Positions 1 through 8,249 are shown, counted from the first letter of the stretch. The stretch is 41,789 nt of DNA from Undivivens sp041654215 (GCA_041654215.1 JBAZDY010000006.1:1-41789); one strand, 5' to 3'. The notes: a model not told the origin generated them from the sequence alone. Made by a program: numbers and translations.

Positions 1-140
1 TCCGATAAGCTAAGGTATCACGCACAAGCGAATACTTTCACACGAGTGAACACTTGCCCAATTCCACTCAGGGGCAAAGTGTTATTCCTATTGGCTAAGG
101 TACAACCGGGTTAAAACCCGGGGATTTCTAGGCTAGGGGA
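1..140. repeat. Dispersed palindromic repeat copy at window start
   Basis: This stretch has no gene. It holds the word GCTAAGGTA twice (9-17 and 95-103), an imperfect hairpin around ACACTTGCCC and GGGGCAAAGTGT (50-82), and a perfect palindrome CCGGGTTAAAACCCGG at 106-121 followed by GGATTTCT. The same modules recur elsewhere in the window: the GGCTAAGGTA word near 15817, and the GC palindrome followed by GGATTTCT or GGTTTCT near 8250, 26984 and 27097. I read it as one copy, probably mosaic, of an interspersed intergenic repeat family. The left boundary lies outside the window. Confidence 0.5.
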
Positions 141-142
141 TT

Positions 143-180
143 AAAAAACACCGGAAGGGCGGTCTCCCGCCCTTCCGGTG
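143..180 (-). terminator. Rho-independent terminator after the tandem-domain lipoprotein gene
   Basis: A perfect 14-bp GC-rich stem (149-162 with 167-180) closes a 4-base loop (TCTC, 163-166). Read on the minus strand it is followed at once by six T (the A run at 143-148). It lies 37 bases beyond the stop codon of the minus-strand lipoprotein gene. This is a textbook intrinsic terminator. Confidence 0.92.
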
Positions 181-216
181 CAGACTTAACTGTTGCTTTC
201 CCAGGATAACCGGGAA

Positions 217-1593
217 TTATTCATACTGGATATCATCCAGGTAGAAGACTATTCCATCCGGATTGACATCTATGTTGGACGCCCAGCAGAAACCGCCGAT
301 GATCGAGGAAAGGTCTTTCCCCTGCAAATCGATGGTATACTGCTGCCATTCGGTAGTGAGTACCACAGGGCCTATGCCGGCGGAATCCGAATCAGGGTAT
401 TCGCCGGTGATACCGCCCATCTTGAACTCCTCTATGCGCTCCCCACCTTTATCGCCCCTGGCCCAGAAAGTGAGCTTGGTAGCCTTAGAAAGGTTGTAGG
501 AGGTATCCATATTCCCCCAGTTATTGGCGGGATACTGCCAATACATACCCGCCCAGCGCGCTCCCTGGCTCGCCTTGTTGCCGTAGGTTATCTTCAGGCA
601 GGAGACGCCGGAATGCGGATTGTCGGAACTGGCGGAATCATACTTGAGATCTCCGTAGTCGCCCATCCACCCGGAAGGGATAAAATGGTTTTTCACCGAT
701 CCTTTGTCGATATAGACAATGAACGGCATCTCTTCCACCTTCTTGCTCTCAGGCTGGACGGTCTCATCGGCTACATAGAAAATATCGTCTATGTAGAAGA
801 CGCAGCCGTCCGGGTTCAATTCGGCGCTGGTGGTCCAGGCGAACCCGCCGTTGATATAGGAAAGATCCTTACCGGCAAGATTTATGCTGTATTCTTTCCA
901 CTCATTGGTAAGCGTAACCGGCCCCATTTCCACTGCGCAGCTGTCCGGGTAAGCGCCCTTGATGCCGCCAACCACGAACTTCTGAACAATCTCGCCGCCT
1001 TTTTCTCCCCTGGCCCAGAAGACGAGTTTAGTCATACCGGTCAGGTTAAAACCGCCTTTTTTGCTGCCCCAGTTGTTGGGCGGATTCTGCCAGTAAATAC
1101 CGGCCCAGCCCTGATTCTGGGTTTGTTTGGCGGTGTAGGTAAACTTAAGCGAATGCTTGCCGGAATGCGGATTCTCAACCGACTGTTCATCCATCTGCAC
1201 GTCGCCGTAATCACCCATCCATCCGGAGGGAATATAATGATTGTCCTTGTGGTTCTTGTCCTTGTAAACTACAAACTGCTGGATGTTGTTAGACTGGAAA
1301 TCGGAATAAGAACTGCTGAGCGCGTTCTCGGCGTCTTTTGCCGCGTCTTCCAGTTCGCCGGCCATCTCCTGCGCGGCTTCTTTTACTTCACTTACGGAAT
1401 CCTCCAGAGACTTGGTACCGCTGTCAACGGCGCTTTTGACGTCCGAGGCGGCAGTCTCTGCCGCTTTCTGGGCTTCGCTCACCATAGTGGTTGAGTTCTT
1501 GTCCGCTGCTTTGCCTCCTTGTTCCTGCTGCACGTTGCATCCTGCAACCAAGAATGCAGCAGCCAGTAAGGCTGTGAAAAATTGGCTTTTCAT
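217..1593 (-). CDS. Lipoprotein with two tandem jelly-roll (carbohydrate-binding-like) domains
   Basis: The product has 458 residues. A lipoprotein signal ends in a lipobox-like LVAGC with Cys19, so lipidation and an envelope location are likely. Residues about 35-95 form an Ala/Glu/Lys-rich, probably helical stalk. Two homologous domains follow, about 107-274 and 291-458. Each contains IPSGWMGDYGD near its start (Gly-Trp-Met at about 124 and 308), NPHSG, AG(I/M)YWQ, FWARG(E/D)KGGE, YPDS and a closing (Y/F)(I/L)DDI strand. This pattern resembles beta-sandwich carbohydrate-binding modules of the CBM11/CIA30 type, but no catalytic domain is attached, so the ligand is unknown. A good Shine-Dalgarno (AAGGAGGGAACAG) precedes the ATG, and a strong terminator follows. 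It looks monocistronic. Function is inferred from fold-like motifs only. Confidence 0.85.
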   Translation of the reverse strand: MKSQFFTALLAAAFLVAGCNVQQEQGGKAADKNSTTMVSEAQKAAETAASDVKSAVDSGTKSLEDSVSEVKEAAQEMAGELEDAAKDAENALSSSYSDFQSNNIQQFVVYKDKNHKDNHYIPSGWMGDYGDVQMDEQSVENPHSGKHSLKFTYTAKQTQNQGWAGIYWQNPPNNWGSKKGGFNLTGMTKLVFWARGEKGGEIVQKFVVGGIKGAYPDSCAVEMGPVTLTNEWKEYSINLAGKDLSYINGGFAWTTSAELNPDGCVFYIDDIFYVADETVQPESKKVEEMPFIVYIDKGSVKNHFIPSGWMGDYGDLKYDSASSDNPHSGVSCLKITYGNKASQGARWAGMYWQYPANNWGNMDTSYNLSKATKLTFWARGDKGGERIEEFKMGGITGEYPDSDSAGIGPVVLTTEWQQYTIDLQGKDLSSIIGGFCWASNIDVNPDGIVFYLDDIQYE

Positions 1594-1695
1594 CTGTTCC
1601 CTCCTTGGGTTAATTGACGATTTAGTTATTTTATCACAAAATATTTATTTGGGAAGCATTTTTTTATCTCCTAAATACTTTTGCAAAGTGGTTCT

Positions 1696-2865
1696 TTACT
1701 CTTTCTTTGTACATACATTCAAGATGGTTCTGAACGCCTTTCCTATGCCGCTGACCCCAGAGACAACCGCTTTGGAAAGATCGTTAACTCCTTTAAACGT
1801 CCCTTGAACTATTGTGCGGGATAATGATACGGCATCCGGCGGCCGGAACTTATCCAGCGGTCTGGCGCGCTCTATCTTCTCCTCGACCGCGTTCTTTATA
1901 TTCTGCAAACCGAAACGCGGCCGATCCAGAGTAGTGTGTATGGTAAAATCTAATTTAAGTTTGTTATCTTCCCCTTTGAATATATCCAGGACTGCATGAG
2001 CCAGCTTGTCACTCATCTTGGGCTTCTCCCCTTCCTGGTACGGCTTGAAATGCATATCGCTAAGCTCCAGACGGCACTTGGCCGCCACTTTATTGTCCCG
2101 GCCGTTCAGTTCGCATGAGAAAGCGAGCCTGGCTTGTTCTATGCGGATTTTTTCCAGATTTACCCAATTGTCGTAATAAGGATAAAAGAAAACCGCGTCG
2201 ATATCTTGCACTTTGAGTTCGGCGTTGATGTCCTTCCTGACCCAGTTTACCCTGCCCCGGCCTTCAAGTATGCCTAAATCAGGCGAACTCCCCCAGGGAA
2301 TTTCCCCTTCTATTTTAAATACAATATTCTGGTCTTGAGGGGGGAAAGCGACGTTTACGGCGTTCAAAAAGAACTTGTTCACCTCCAGCTTGAGCGCCTT
2401 GCCTCCCGGTGCGTCGCTGAAATGGACGATACCGTCTTTGATGGAGAGCTCCTTAATGGTGAACACTATATGCTTCAGCCAGCGGACACCGGGCAAAGAT
2501 GGGACGCTTCCGGAAGGCTTGCCGGCGGACAAAGCGGAATAAGCGCCGGGTTCTTTATGAAAATAGAACTCCGGGCCGTTCAATTCCAATCTGTCTATAA
2601 GCACCCCCCCTGAAAGGATACCGGCGGGATTGATCCGGCAGACAAGAGATTGTATGGATGCCTCGCCGGATTTGATCTCTTCCATCTTTACCAGCAAAGA
2701 CGGGGTGACGCGGTAATACCGATAAGTGACTTCGCTGCCGGTGCAAGAACGCAGGACGCCGGTGATTACTTTACCGGCGTTGGATAAAAGGAAGAGATAA
2801 TAAAGAACGACGACGGCAAGGAAAACGATGAAAACCGTAAGAAGTATTTTAAAGAATAGTCTCAT
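1696..2865 (-). CDS. AsmA-like single-pass membrane protein
   Basis: The protein has 389 residues. A strong N-terminal transmembrane segment (about 5-28) is followed by a beta-rich segment that starts much as AsmA-family proteins do (short linker, a stretch ending VKMEEIKSG, then VLIDRLELNGPEF). AsmA/TamB-like proteins sit in the inner membrane with a periplasmic body and are linked to outer-membrane lipid or protein homeostasis. The C-terminal 70 residues are polar and hold SLSRTIVQGTFKGVNDLSKAV, perhaps an amphipathic helix. The gene lies downstream of tRNA-Arg and about 100 bases upstream of the tandem-domain lipoprotein gene. Family membership is inferred from architecture; a DUF748-like or unrelated AsmA-like fold is also possible. 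Confidence 0.65.
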   Translation of the reverse strand: MRLFFKILLTVFIVFLAVVVLYYLFLLSNAGKVITGVLRSCTGSEVTYRYYRVTPSLLVKMEEIKSGEASIQSLVCRINPAGILSGGVLIDRLELNGPEFYFHKEPGAYSALSAGKPSGSVPSLPGVRWLKHIVFTIKELSIKDGIVHFSDAPGGKALKLEVNKFFLNAVNVAFPPQDQNIVFKIEGEIPWGSSPDLGILEGRGRVNWVRKDINAELKVQDIDAVFFYPYYDNWVNLEKIRIEQARLAFSCELNGRDNKVAAKCRLELSDMHFKPYQEGEKPKMSDKLAHAVLDIFKGEDNKLKLDFTIHTTLDRPRFGLQNIKNAVEEKIERARPLDKFRPPDAVSLSRTIVQGTFKGVNDLSKAVVSGVSGIGKAFRTILNVCTKKE

Positions 2866-2885
2866 GGCTGAAGAACCAAAAAAAA

Positions 2886-2959
<74 letters not shown>

Positions 2960-2974
2960 AGGTTTTAACAGCTT

Positions 2975-3092
2975 GCAACGAAAGATGAAGCACGAGGGAT
3001 GAAGCGCGCATTTATTCTCCGATCTCTCCCCGTGAATTTAAGTTTTCTTTAATTATCTCTCGTCCTTCACGCTTCGTCCTTCGCTTTCTGAA
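2975..3092. repeat. Imperfect inverted repeat of GAAG-rich words between two tRNA genes
   Basis: The left arm (about 2979-3008, built on GATGAAGCACGAGGGATGAAG) is roughly complementary to the right arm (about 3057-3090, built on CTCGTCCTTCACGCTTCGTCC). The AT-rich centre contains no gene. The words look like degenerate low-complexity repeats rather than a transcription terminator. Confidence 0.4.
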
Positions 3093-3094
3093 TA

Positions 3095-3169
3095 TCGGGG
3101 CGACAGGATTTGAACCTGTGACCTCCTGCTCCCAAAGCAGGCGCTCTAGCCAAGCTGAGCCACGCCCCG
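3095..3169 (-). tRNA. tRNA-Pro(TGG)
   Basis: On the minus strand the acceptor stem CGGGGCG pairs with CGCCCCG, and the discriminator is A. The anticodon stem CCTGC/GCAGG encloses TTTGGGA, giving anticodon TGG. The T arm holds GGTTCAAATCC. No CCA is encoded. It lies between rdgB and tRNA-Arg and may be transcribed from the same upstream operon. Confidence 0.93.
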
Positions 3170-3236
3170 TAAAAATATTTTACTGCAATTTACTACAAAG
3201 ATAAAAATGAAACAGGCGGGACACGCCCGTTAGTTA

Positions 3237-3896
3237 TTATCGGTTTTTCACTCGATTCTCGATTTTCGGCTCTCGATTGCTCTGTTTACAATTGAATTCA
3301 ATATATCTCTTCAGCACCGGCGCAGCTTTTTTCAGGGCGCGGTAACGGTGGCTCATTGTATGCTTGACCTTCTCCCCCAGCTGCGCGAATGTCTTCGAGT
3401 AACGCGGTATCAAAAAAAGCGGGTCGTAACCGAATCCGCTCGAGCCGGAGGGCTGCGAGGCTATCCTGCCGCGGCAGGCCCCTTCGACGACCGCCAGCAG
3501 TCCGTTCCTGTCGGCTACAGCGACCGCGCAGACGTATCCCGCGCCGCGGCGCGAAGGTTTCACATCTTTAAGCAAGCGGAGAAGCTTGCGATTATTGGCT
3601 TCGTCGTCCTTGCCGCTGCCGGAGAAACGCGCCGAGCGCACACCGGGAGCGCCGCGCAGCGCGTCCACGCAAAGGCCGGAATCCTCGCCCACGGTGAGTT
3701 TACCGCTAAAAGCCGCTATTTTCAACGCCTTCTTTCCGGCGTTATCGGCGAAAGTGTCTCCGTTCTCGATTATGCGGGGAGCCCGAGGATAATCGGCCAG
3801 TGAGGTCAATTTTACCGGCAGGCCTTTCAGCAATTCCTTGATCTCGGAGAGTTTCTTGACGTTCTTCGTCGCCACCAGCACTTCGACACGTTTCAC
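3237..3896 (-). CDS. rdgB: Non-canonical purine NTP pyrophosphatase (RdgB/HAM1)
   Basis: This enzyme hydrolyses ITP, dITP and XTP to monophosphates and keeps deaminated purines out of nucleic acids. Family motifs are clear: ATKNVKKLSEI at the N-terminus, ENGDTFADNAGKKA, the GEDSGLCVDAL metal site, PGVRSARFSG, and the C-terminal SGFGYDPLF and MSHRYRAL. The start is GTG, overlapping the rph stop as GTGA, so the two are translationally coupled. The 219 residues slightly exceed the usual 195-205. The extra tail (after about YIEFNCK) is encoded by low-complexity DNA of the TCGATTTTCG type seen in intergenic DNA here, so it is probably an accidental extension. Confidence 0.95.
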   Translation of the reverse strand: MKRVEVLVATKNVKKLSEIKELLKGLPVKLTSLADYPRAPRIIENGDTFADNAGKKALKIAAFSGKLTVGEDSGLCVDALRGAPGVRSARFSGSGKDDEANNRKLLRLLKDVKPSRRGAGYVCAVAVADRNGLLAVVEGACRGRIASQPSGSSGFGYDPLFLIPRYSKTFAQLGEKVKHTMSHRYRALKKAAPVLKRYIEFNCKQSNREPKIENRVKNR

Positions 3897-4609
3897 AATA
3901 TCCCTTTCAGCGCATTACGCTGGATAGCGATGAGCTCGCCGATCCCCTTTCCGGCCAAAACGAGCATCTTGTCCATCGTCTCTTTCGAGAAAGGCTTCTG
4001 CTCGGCAGTGCCCTGAATTTCGATAAACCTGCCGTCCCCGGTCATTACTATGTTCATATCCACTTCCGCGCGCGAATCCTCTTCATAACAAAGGTCGAGC
4101 ATAAGTTCACCGCCGACAATACCGACGCTGGTGGCGGCCAGGAAATCGTTCAGCGGTACCGACGAAATCATTCCCTTTTCTTTCAAGGTATTCATCGCGT
4201 CAGCCAGGGCGATGAAACTCCCGGTAATAGAGACAGTCCTCGTGCCGCCGTCGCCCTGCAGGACGTCGCAGTCCAACCAGATGGTGCGCTCGCCGAACAT
4301 AGTCATGTCCGCCACGGAACGCAGAGATCGCCCTATCAAACGCTGTATTTCGTAAGTCCTGCCGGAATCCTTGTTGCGCGGGATGCGTTTACCGCAGGAA
4401 CGAGGCAGCATACCGTATTCGGCGGTAATCCAGCCTTTACCGCTGCCTTTGAGAAAAAGCGGCACCATCTCCTCGATGGAGGCGGTGCAGATAACCCTGG
4501 TATTGCCCAGTTCTATCAAACACGAACCTTCAGCGTATTTATTACAGTTCCTGGTGACCGTGATGCCGCGCAGAGCTTCGGCCGTCCTGCCGTCTATCCT
4601 GATAGCCAT
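3893..4609 (-). CDS. rph: Ribonuclease PH
   Basis: RNase PH is a phosphorolytic 3'-5' exoribonuclease that trims tRNA 3' ends. The protein carries the family pattern: RIDGRTAEALRGITV at the start, the Arg-rich RNKDSGRTYEIQRLIGRSLRSV segment, the DCDVLQGDGGTRT phosphate-binding motif and the closing EIQGTAEQKPFS. I chose ATG at 4609 because family members start close to the DGR motif. A TTG three codons upstream (4618) is an alternative and would sit nearer the AAAGGA ribosome site. The 3' end overlaps rdgB by 3-4 bases. Two RNA/nucleotide housekeeping genes thus close the que-fumarase operon. Confidence 0.95.
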   Translation of the reverse strand: MAIRIDGRTAEALRGITVTRNCNKYAEGSCLIELGNTRVICTASIEEMVPLFLKGSGKGWITAEYGMLPRSCGKRIPRNKDSGRTYEIQRLIGRSLRSVADMTMFGERTIWLDCDVLQGDGGTRTVSITGSFIALADAMNTLKEKGMISSVPLNDFLAATSVGIVGGELMLDLCYEEDSRAEVDMNIVMTGDGRFIEIQGTAEQKPFSKETMDKMLVLAGKGIGELIAIQRNALKGIL

Positions 4610-4664
4610 ATATTCCAAATATCCTTTCTTAGCGTAGTTCCATCCGGTCTTTATACCGGTTCGT

Positions 4665-5192
4665 TCAGAATCCCTTCAGTTTTCTCCCGGAAGAATCTAT
4701 AGCGACGACCAGAGGAAAATCTTCCACCTCCAGCCGATAGACCGCCTCCGGCCCCAGATGAGGATAAGCGACAACTTCGGCCTTGCGCACCGTTCTTGCC
4801 AGCAGTGCGCCGCAGCCGGCGTAAGTGATAAAATATACCGCGCCGCAGCGTTTGATCGCGCGAGCCACTTCTTGTGAACGGCCGCCTTTGCCGATCATCG
4901 CACTCACACCCGCCTCCAGCAGAAGAGGCGCAAAGGCGTCCATCCTGCTGCTGGTGGTCGGGCCGCAGGAACCGATGACCTTCCCTTCCGGCGCCCCGGC
5001 CGGTCCGCAATAATAGATCACGCAGGAGGAAAGTTCTACCGGGGACTTCCCGCCTTTTGACAATGCCGCGGCAATCAGCTTATGCGCCTGATCGCGCGCA
5101 GTGTAAATAATCCCGCTGAGCAAGACCTGTTCTCCGGCCTTGAGCCCTGCGATTTTGTCTTTCGTGAGCGGCGTAATTAACTTTCGCATCAT
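4665..5192 (-). CDS. Fumarate hydratase (class I) beta subunit / Fe-S hydro-lyase beta
   Basis: The 175-residue product matches the tartrate dehydratase beta-type C-terminal domain found in two-subunit class I fumarases (TtdB/FumB-type). Recognisable blocks are LLSGIIYTARDQAHK, YYCGPAG, GSCGPTTSSRMD, IGKGG and YFITYAGCGALL. It pairs with the alpha subunit 9 bases upstream to hydrate fumarate to L-malate, or acts on tartrate or a related dicarboxylate; sequence alone does not separate these. The split into two genes is the common form in archaea and many anaerobic bacteria. Confidence 0.9.
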   Translation of the reverse strand: MMRKLITPLTKDKIAGLKAGEQVLLSGIIYTARDQAHKLIAAALSKGGKSPVELSSCVIYYCGPAGAPEGKVIGSCGPTTSSRMDAFAPLLLEAGVSAMIGKGGRSQEVARAIKRCGAVYFITYAGCGALLARTVRKAEVVAYPHLGPEAVYRLEVEDFPLVVAIDSSGRKLKGF

Positions 5193-5201
5193 TGTATCCC
5201 G

Positions 5202-6041
5202 TCAGATCACCGCCGAGGCGCTTCTCAAGGCGTGGCAGCTTATGTTCACCGCCACCGGCAGGCCGGCGATATGAGTGGGAGAGGCTTCTATGTTCACCGC
5301 CAACGCCGTGCATCTGCCCCCCAGCCCCATCGGGCCTATGTTGAGACGGTTGACTTTACGCAATATCCCTTTTTCCATTTTGCGCAATAACCGGTCGGGG
5401 CTGCGCCTGCGGACGTCGCGCAACAGGGATTTCTTTGCCAGTAAACAAGCCGTGTCCGCCCCGCCGCCTATGCCGCAGCCGATTATGTACGGCGGACAGG
5501 CGTCCGCTCCGGCTTCGGCCGCGCAGGAAACGACATAGTTGACGACCTCATCGACGCTTTCTGTGGGCCTGAACATCTTCAATCGGGTCTTGTTTTCCGA
5601 ACCGAACCCCTTGGGAAAAACCGTGACGCGCACCCTGCTGCCCGGGACTATGTCCGTATGTATAACGGCCGGGGCGTAAGAACTGCAGGAGCGCGACAAT
5701 GGATGGGCGACCACCGACGCCCGGCAGGAAGCGAAAGCGTATCCGCGTTCCACGCCGTTATTGACGGCCGCATCCAGCCTCCGGCCTGTTATTAAAACAC
5801 CCTGCCCTATCTCCAGAAAAACGTAAGGCAGGCCGGTATCCTGGCAAAGCGGCGTTCTTTCCGCGGCGGCGGCGCGGGCATTCTCCAGCACGGCATCCAG
5901 CGCGGCTGCGGCGAGGCCGTTTTTCTCTTTTTTGCGCGCGGAACGCAGTAAAACCAGAACATCTTGTCTTAAGATGATATTGGCCCGCGCGCACAATTCC
6001 GCCACGGTGTCCGTTATCTTTGCCGCAGGTATTTTCCTCAT
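5202..6041 (-). CDS. Fumarate hydratase (class I) alpha subunit
   Basis: The 279-residue protein belongs to the catalytic alpha subunit of two-subunit Fe-S fumarase/tartrate dehydratase. It shows LCQDTGLPYVFLEIG (Cys66), the SSYAPAVIHTDIVPG region, the IIGCGIGGGADTACLLAKKSLLR block (Cys189) and NIGPMGLGG. Cys66 and Cys189 fit cluster ligands of the labile [4Fe-4S] centre; Cys244 (GGRCTALAV) is a further candidate. The start overlaps the end of queF by 4 bases and the beta subunit gene follows. A cluster-bearing, oxygen-sensitive fumarase suits an anaerobic or low-oxygen TCA branch. Specificity for fumarate over tartrate is inferred. Confidence 0.92.
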   Translation of the reverse strand: MRKIPAAKITDTVAELCARANIILRQDVLVLLRSARKKEKNGLAAAALDAVLENARAAAAERTPLCQDTGLPYVFLEIGQGVLITGRRLDAAVNNGVERGYAFASCRASVVAHPLSRSCSSYAPAVIHTDIVPGSRVRVTVFPKGFGSENKTRLKMFRPTESVDEVVNYVVSCAAEAGADACPPYIIGCGIGGGADTACLLAKKSLLRDVRRRSPDRLLRKMEKGILRKVNRLNIGPMGLGGRCTALAVNIEASPTHIAGLPVAVNISCHALRSASAVI

Positions 6042-6457
6042 TTGCCGGACCTTCCGTTCTTGCGCCCGTATTCGGCTGTGACGCCGGTAGTTATGCCGCC
6101 GCGGGCGTTGAATTGAGCTGATATTCTCGCCCAGCGCGGTTTGCAGGCGGAAGTAAAATCATCCAGTATCCGGTTCACCAGGTGCTCGTGGAATATCCCG
6201 ATATTACGGTAAAAAATGGTGTACATCTTGAACGACTTCAATTCCACGCAGAACCTGGCGGGAGAATACTCGATAGTGATGACCGCGAAATCAGGCAGCC
6301 CTGTCTTGGGACAGATACAGGTGAACTCCGGTATGTCCAGTTTGACCGTGTATATCTTCTCCGGGTACTTATTCTCCCAAACCTCTATCTCCGGCGTCTT
6401 GAGCTGCCGGACTCTTTCCTGCAATCCTTCGTAAGTCGGCGAAACGTTCTTCTTCAT
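6038..6457 (-). CDS. queF: NADPH-dependent 7-cyano-7-deazaguanine reductase (preQ0 to preQ1)
   Basis: QueF reduces the nitrile preQ0 to the amine preQ1 for queuosine tRNA modification. The 139-residue length and single T-fold domain fit the short, YkvM-like type. The catalytic Cys lies in EFTCICPKTGLPDFA, the NADPH-binding block is VELKSFKMY, and FHEHLVNRILDD with RWARISAQFNARGGI completes the fold. The start overlaps queE (6454-6457) and the end overlaps fumarase alpha. Its linkage with queD, queC and queE makes the assignment very safe. Confidence 0.96.
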   Translation of the reverse strand: MKKNVSPTYEGLQERVRQLKTPEIEVWENKYPEKIYTVKLDIPEFTCICPKTGLPDFAVITIEYSPARFCVELKSFKMYTIFYRNIGIFHEHLVNRILDDFTSACKPRWARISAQFNARGGITTGVTAEYGRKNGRSGK

Positions 6458-7128
6458 CTTACCCCCGCGCTTTTATGCACCTGCGGTATGACGCAGGCGA
6501 TTATATCTTTCGCGGCGCACACCGCCTTGAACTTTTCCATCTTTTCACCGATCTTCCCTGCGGAGGCAGCGCTGCTGTCCGCCTGCAGCACAAGTGTGTG
6601 CGAACGGTTGACGCTCTTCAAAAGGTCTATTATCTTCAAAAGGTCGGTCTCAAGAGTTTCTTCGCAAACCACGGCTTTAAGAAAAACCTCTTTATTGTCC
6701 GCCAGCGTCAGGAAACGTTTGTGCTCTTTCCAGAGATCCTGCTGGCCGGTAGAACTCGGCAGTTTGATATCCATGGAAATTATATCCACGAAATGCTGCA
6801 CCTTCTCGTAAGCCTCGGGCAGGGTGCCGTTGGTCTCCAGGTAATTGACCATCCCGGCCATACGGTTGAGCCGCATTACCGATTTCAGGAAATCGTGCTG
6901 CATCAAAGGCTCACCTCCGGTGAAAGAAACCGAGTGGTACCCCTTGGGATAAAGCTGCAGCTCCAGGAAGAGCTCTTCCGGCTCGTATTCCAGATAAGAA
7001 TCAGGTTTGGTATCGCAATACCTGCAATGCAGGTTACATCCGTAGAAACGCACGAAAAGCTGGCGCTCTCCAAGGTAAATGCCTTCCCCCTGCACGCTGT
7101 CGAAGACTTCAACTATCTTCCCGCCCAT
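6454..7128 (-). CDS. queE: 7-carboxy-7-deazaguanine synthase (radical SAM)
   Basis: QueE converts 6-carboxytetrahydropterin to 7-carboxy-7-deazaguanine with SAM, Mg and a [4Fe-4S] cluster. The N-terminus has the substrate motif FDSVQGEG, followed by RFYGCNLHCRYCDT with the CxxxCxxC cluster ligands at about residues 31-38, and SFTGGEPLMQ, the SAM-binding GGE motif. The 224-residue length is normal. An ideal GGAGG precedes the ATG. It is second to last of the four que genes in transcription order, and overlaps queF by 4 bases. Confidence 0.96.
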   Translation of the reverse strand: MGGKIVEVFDSVQGEGIYLGERQLFVRFYGCNLHCRYCDTKPDSYLEYEPEELFLELQLYPKGYHSVSFTGGEPLMQHDFLKSVMRLNRMAGMVNYLETNGTLPEAYEKVQHFVDIISMDIKLPSSTGQQDLWKEHKRFLTLADNKEVFLKAVVCEETLETDLLKIIDLLKSVNRSHTLVLQADSSAASAGKIGEKMEKFKAVCAAKDIIACVIPQVHKSAGVR

Positions 7129-7200
7129 TAAAACCTCCAGGGTGAAATACAGCCTCCATATCCCTATTGTAACCGAGAACCCGAGACCCGAAACCGGCCT

Positions 7201-7869
7201 TTAGAACAACGCCCGATCTTCTATCCCCGCCTCGGCGAAGCCTTTTGCCCGGTAAAGGCAGCTTTCGCATCTGCCGCACGGCTTATCTGCGCCTTTATAA
7301 CACGACCAGGTAAGTTGAAAAGGGACGCCGAGTTGGGAACCGAGCGCTACTATCTCTTTTTTGCTCAAGCCCAGAAGCGGCGCGTTCAAGCGCACCGGCC
7401 GGCCTTCGCAGCCAGCCTTTGTTCCAAGGTCGGCGGCGGCCTGAAACGCCTCGAAAAACTCCGGGCGGCAATCCGGGTAACCGCTGTAATCCTGGTCGTG
7501 CGCGCCGATAAAAATGTCCCCCGCCCCCTCCGCCTCTGCTATGGAAAGCGCGCAGCTTAAAAAAACGATGTTCCTCGCCGGCACGTAAGTAGAAGGGATA
7601 ACGCCGCCCTTCTTCCGCAAGCCGCGCGTCAGGGACGCGTTCCCGCGCATAAGCGCCGAACCCTTGCCGGACAGTCTTAATTTAACGGTCCGCTGCAGGC
7701 ACCTCGCCGATTTGGCCAGACGCGCCGCGGCGGCGGTCTCCCTGGCGTGCCTCTGCCCGTAGTCGAAACTCAAACAGAGACAGTTGAACCCGCGGTTTAG
7801 CGCCAGGTAAAGCGCCACCGCCGAATCCATCCCCCCGGAAAGCAATACTACCGCGCGTTTCTTACTCAT
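7201..7869 (-). CDS. queC: 7-cyano-7-deazaguanine (preQ0) synthase
   Basis: QueC is an ATP-dependent ligase turning 7-carboxy-7-deazaguanine and ammonia into preQ0. The PP-loop ATP site LLSGGMDSAVAL is at residues about 9-20, followed by SFDYGQRHARE. The C-terminal zinc site is WSCYKGADKPCGRCESC. At 222 residues it is full length. The start overlaps queD by 8 bases, and 72 non-coding bases separate it from queE. Confidence 0.96.
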   Translation of the reverse strand: MSKKRAVVLLSGGMDSAVALYLALNRGFNCLCLSFDYGQRHARETAAAARLAKSARCLQRTVKLRLSGKGSALMRGNASLTRGLRKKGGVIPSTYVPARNIVFLSCALSIAEAEGAGDIFIGAHDQDYSGYPDCRPEFFEAFQAAADLGTKAGCEGRPVRLNAPLLGLSKKEIVALGSQLGVPFQLTWSCYKGADKPCGRCESCLYRAKGFAEAGIEDRALF

Positions 7870-8218
7870 AATACGTAGCCGAGGAGTTTTCCGACTCCCA
7901 GACGCGCACGGAACTCAAACCGGCAATCTTTTTCTTCAAGGAAGCGTAAATATATCCGGCGATGTTCTCCGAGGTCGGGTTAACCTCTTTGAAATACGGC
8001 ACCTCGTTCAAATATTTATGGTCGAGTTCGGAGAGCAGCACTTCAAGCTCCTGTTTAAGCGTCTTGAAATCCATCACCATTCCGCAGGAGTCCAGGCCGG
8101 CGGCGGTAACGGCGGCCTCGACCTTCCAGTTGTGCCCGTGCAGCGATTCGCATTTACCCTTGTATCCGCGCAAGTTGTGCGCGGAGCTGAAATATCCTTC
8201 CACTTTTATGGTATACAT
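7862..8218 (-). CDS. queD: 6-carboxy-5,6,7,8-tetrahydropterin synthase
   Basis: QueD makes 6-carboxytetrahydropterin from 7,8-dihydroneopterin triphosphate, the first committed step towards preQ0. The 118-residue protein shows the zinc ligands FSSAHNL and SLHGHNW, the catalytic Cys in GKCESLHGH, the DFKTLK strand and the PTSENIAGYIY and VRVWES blocks. It overlaps queC. It follows murI, from which it is separated by about 60 bases containing a repeat-derived hairpin. Confidence 0.96.
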   Translation of the reverse strand: MYTIKVEGYFSSAHNLRGYKGKCESLHGHNWKVEAAVTAAGLDSCGMVMDFKTLKQELEVLLSELDHKYLNEVPYFKEVNPTSENIAGYIYASLKKKIAGLSSVRVWESENSSATYYE

Positions 8219-8249
8219 GGAATCATATCCTTCTTCGGTAACGGTAAAA

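Noticed and set aside
193..1494. 433-residue plus-strand ORF opposite the tandem-domain lipoprotein gene
   Set aside because: It is the antisense of a gene with signal peptide, ribosome site and terminator; its product has no domain pattern and no ribosome-binding site.
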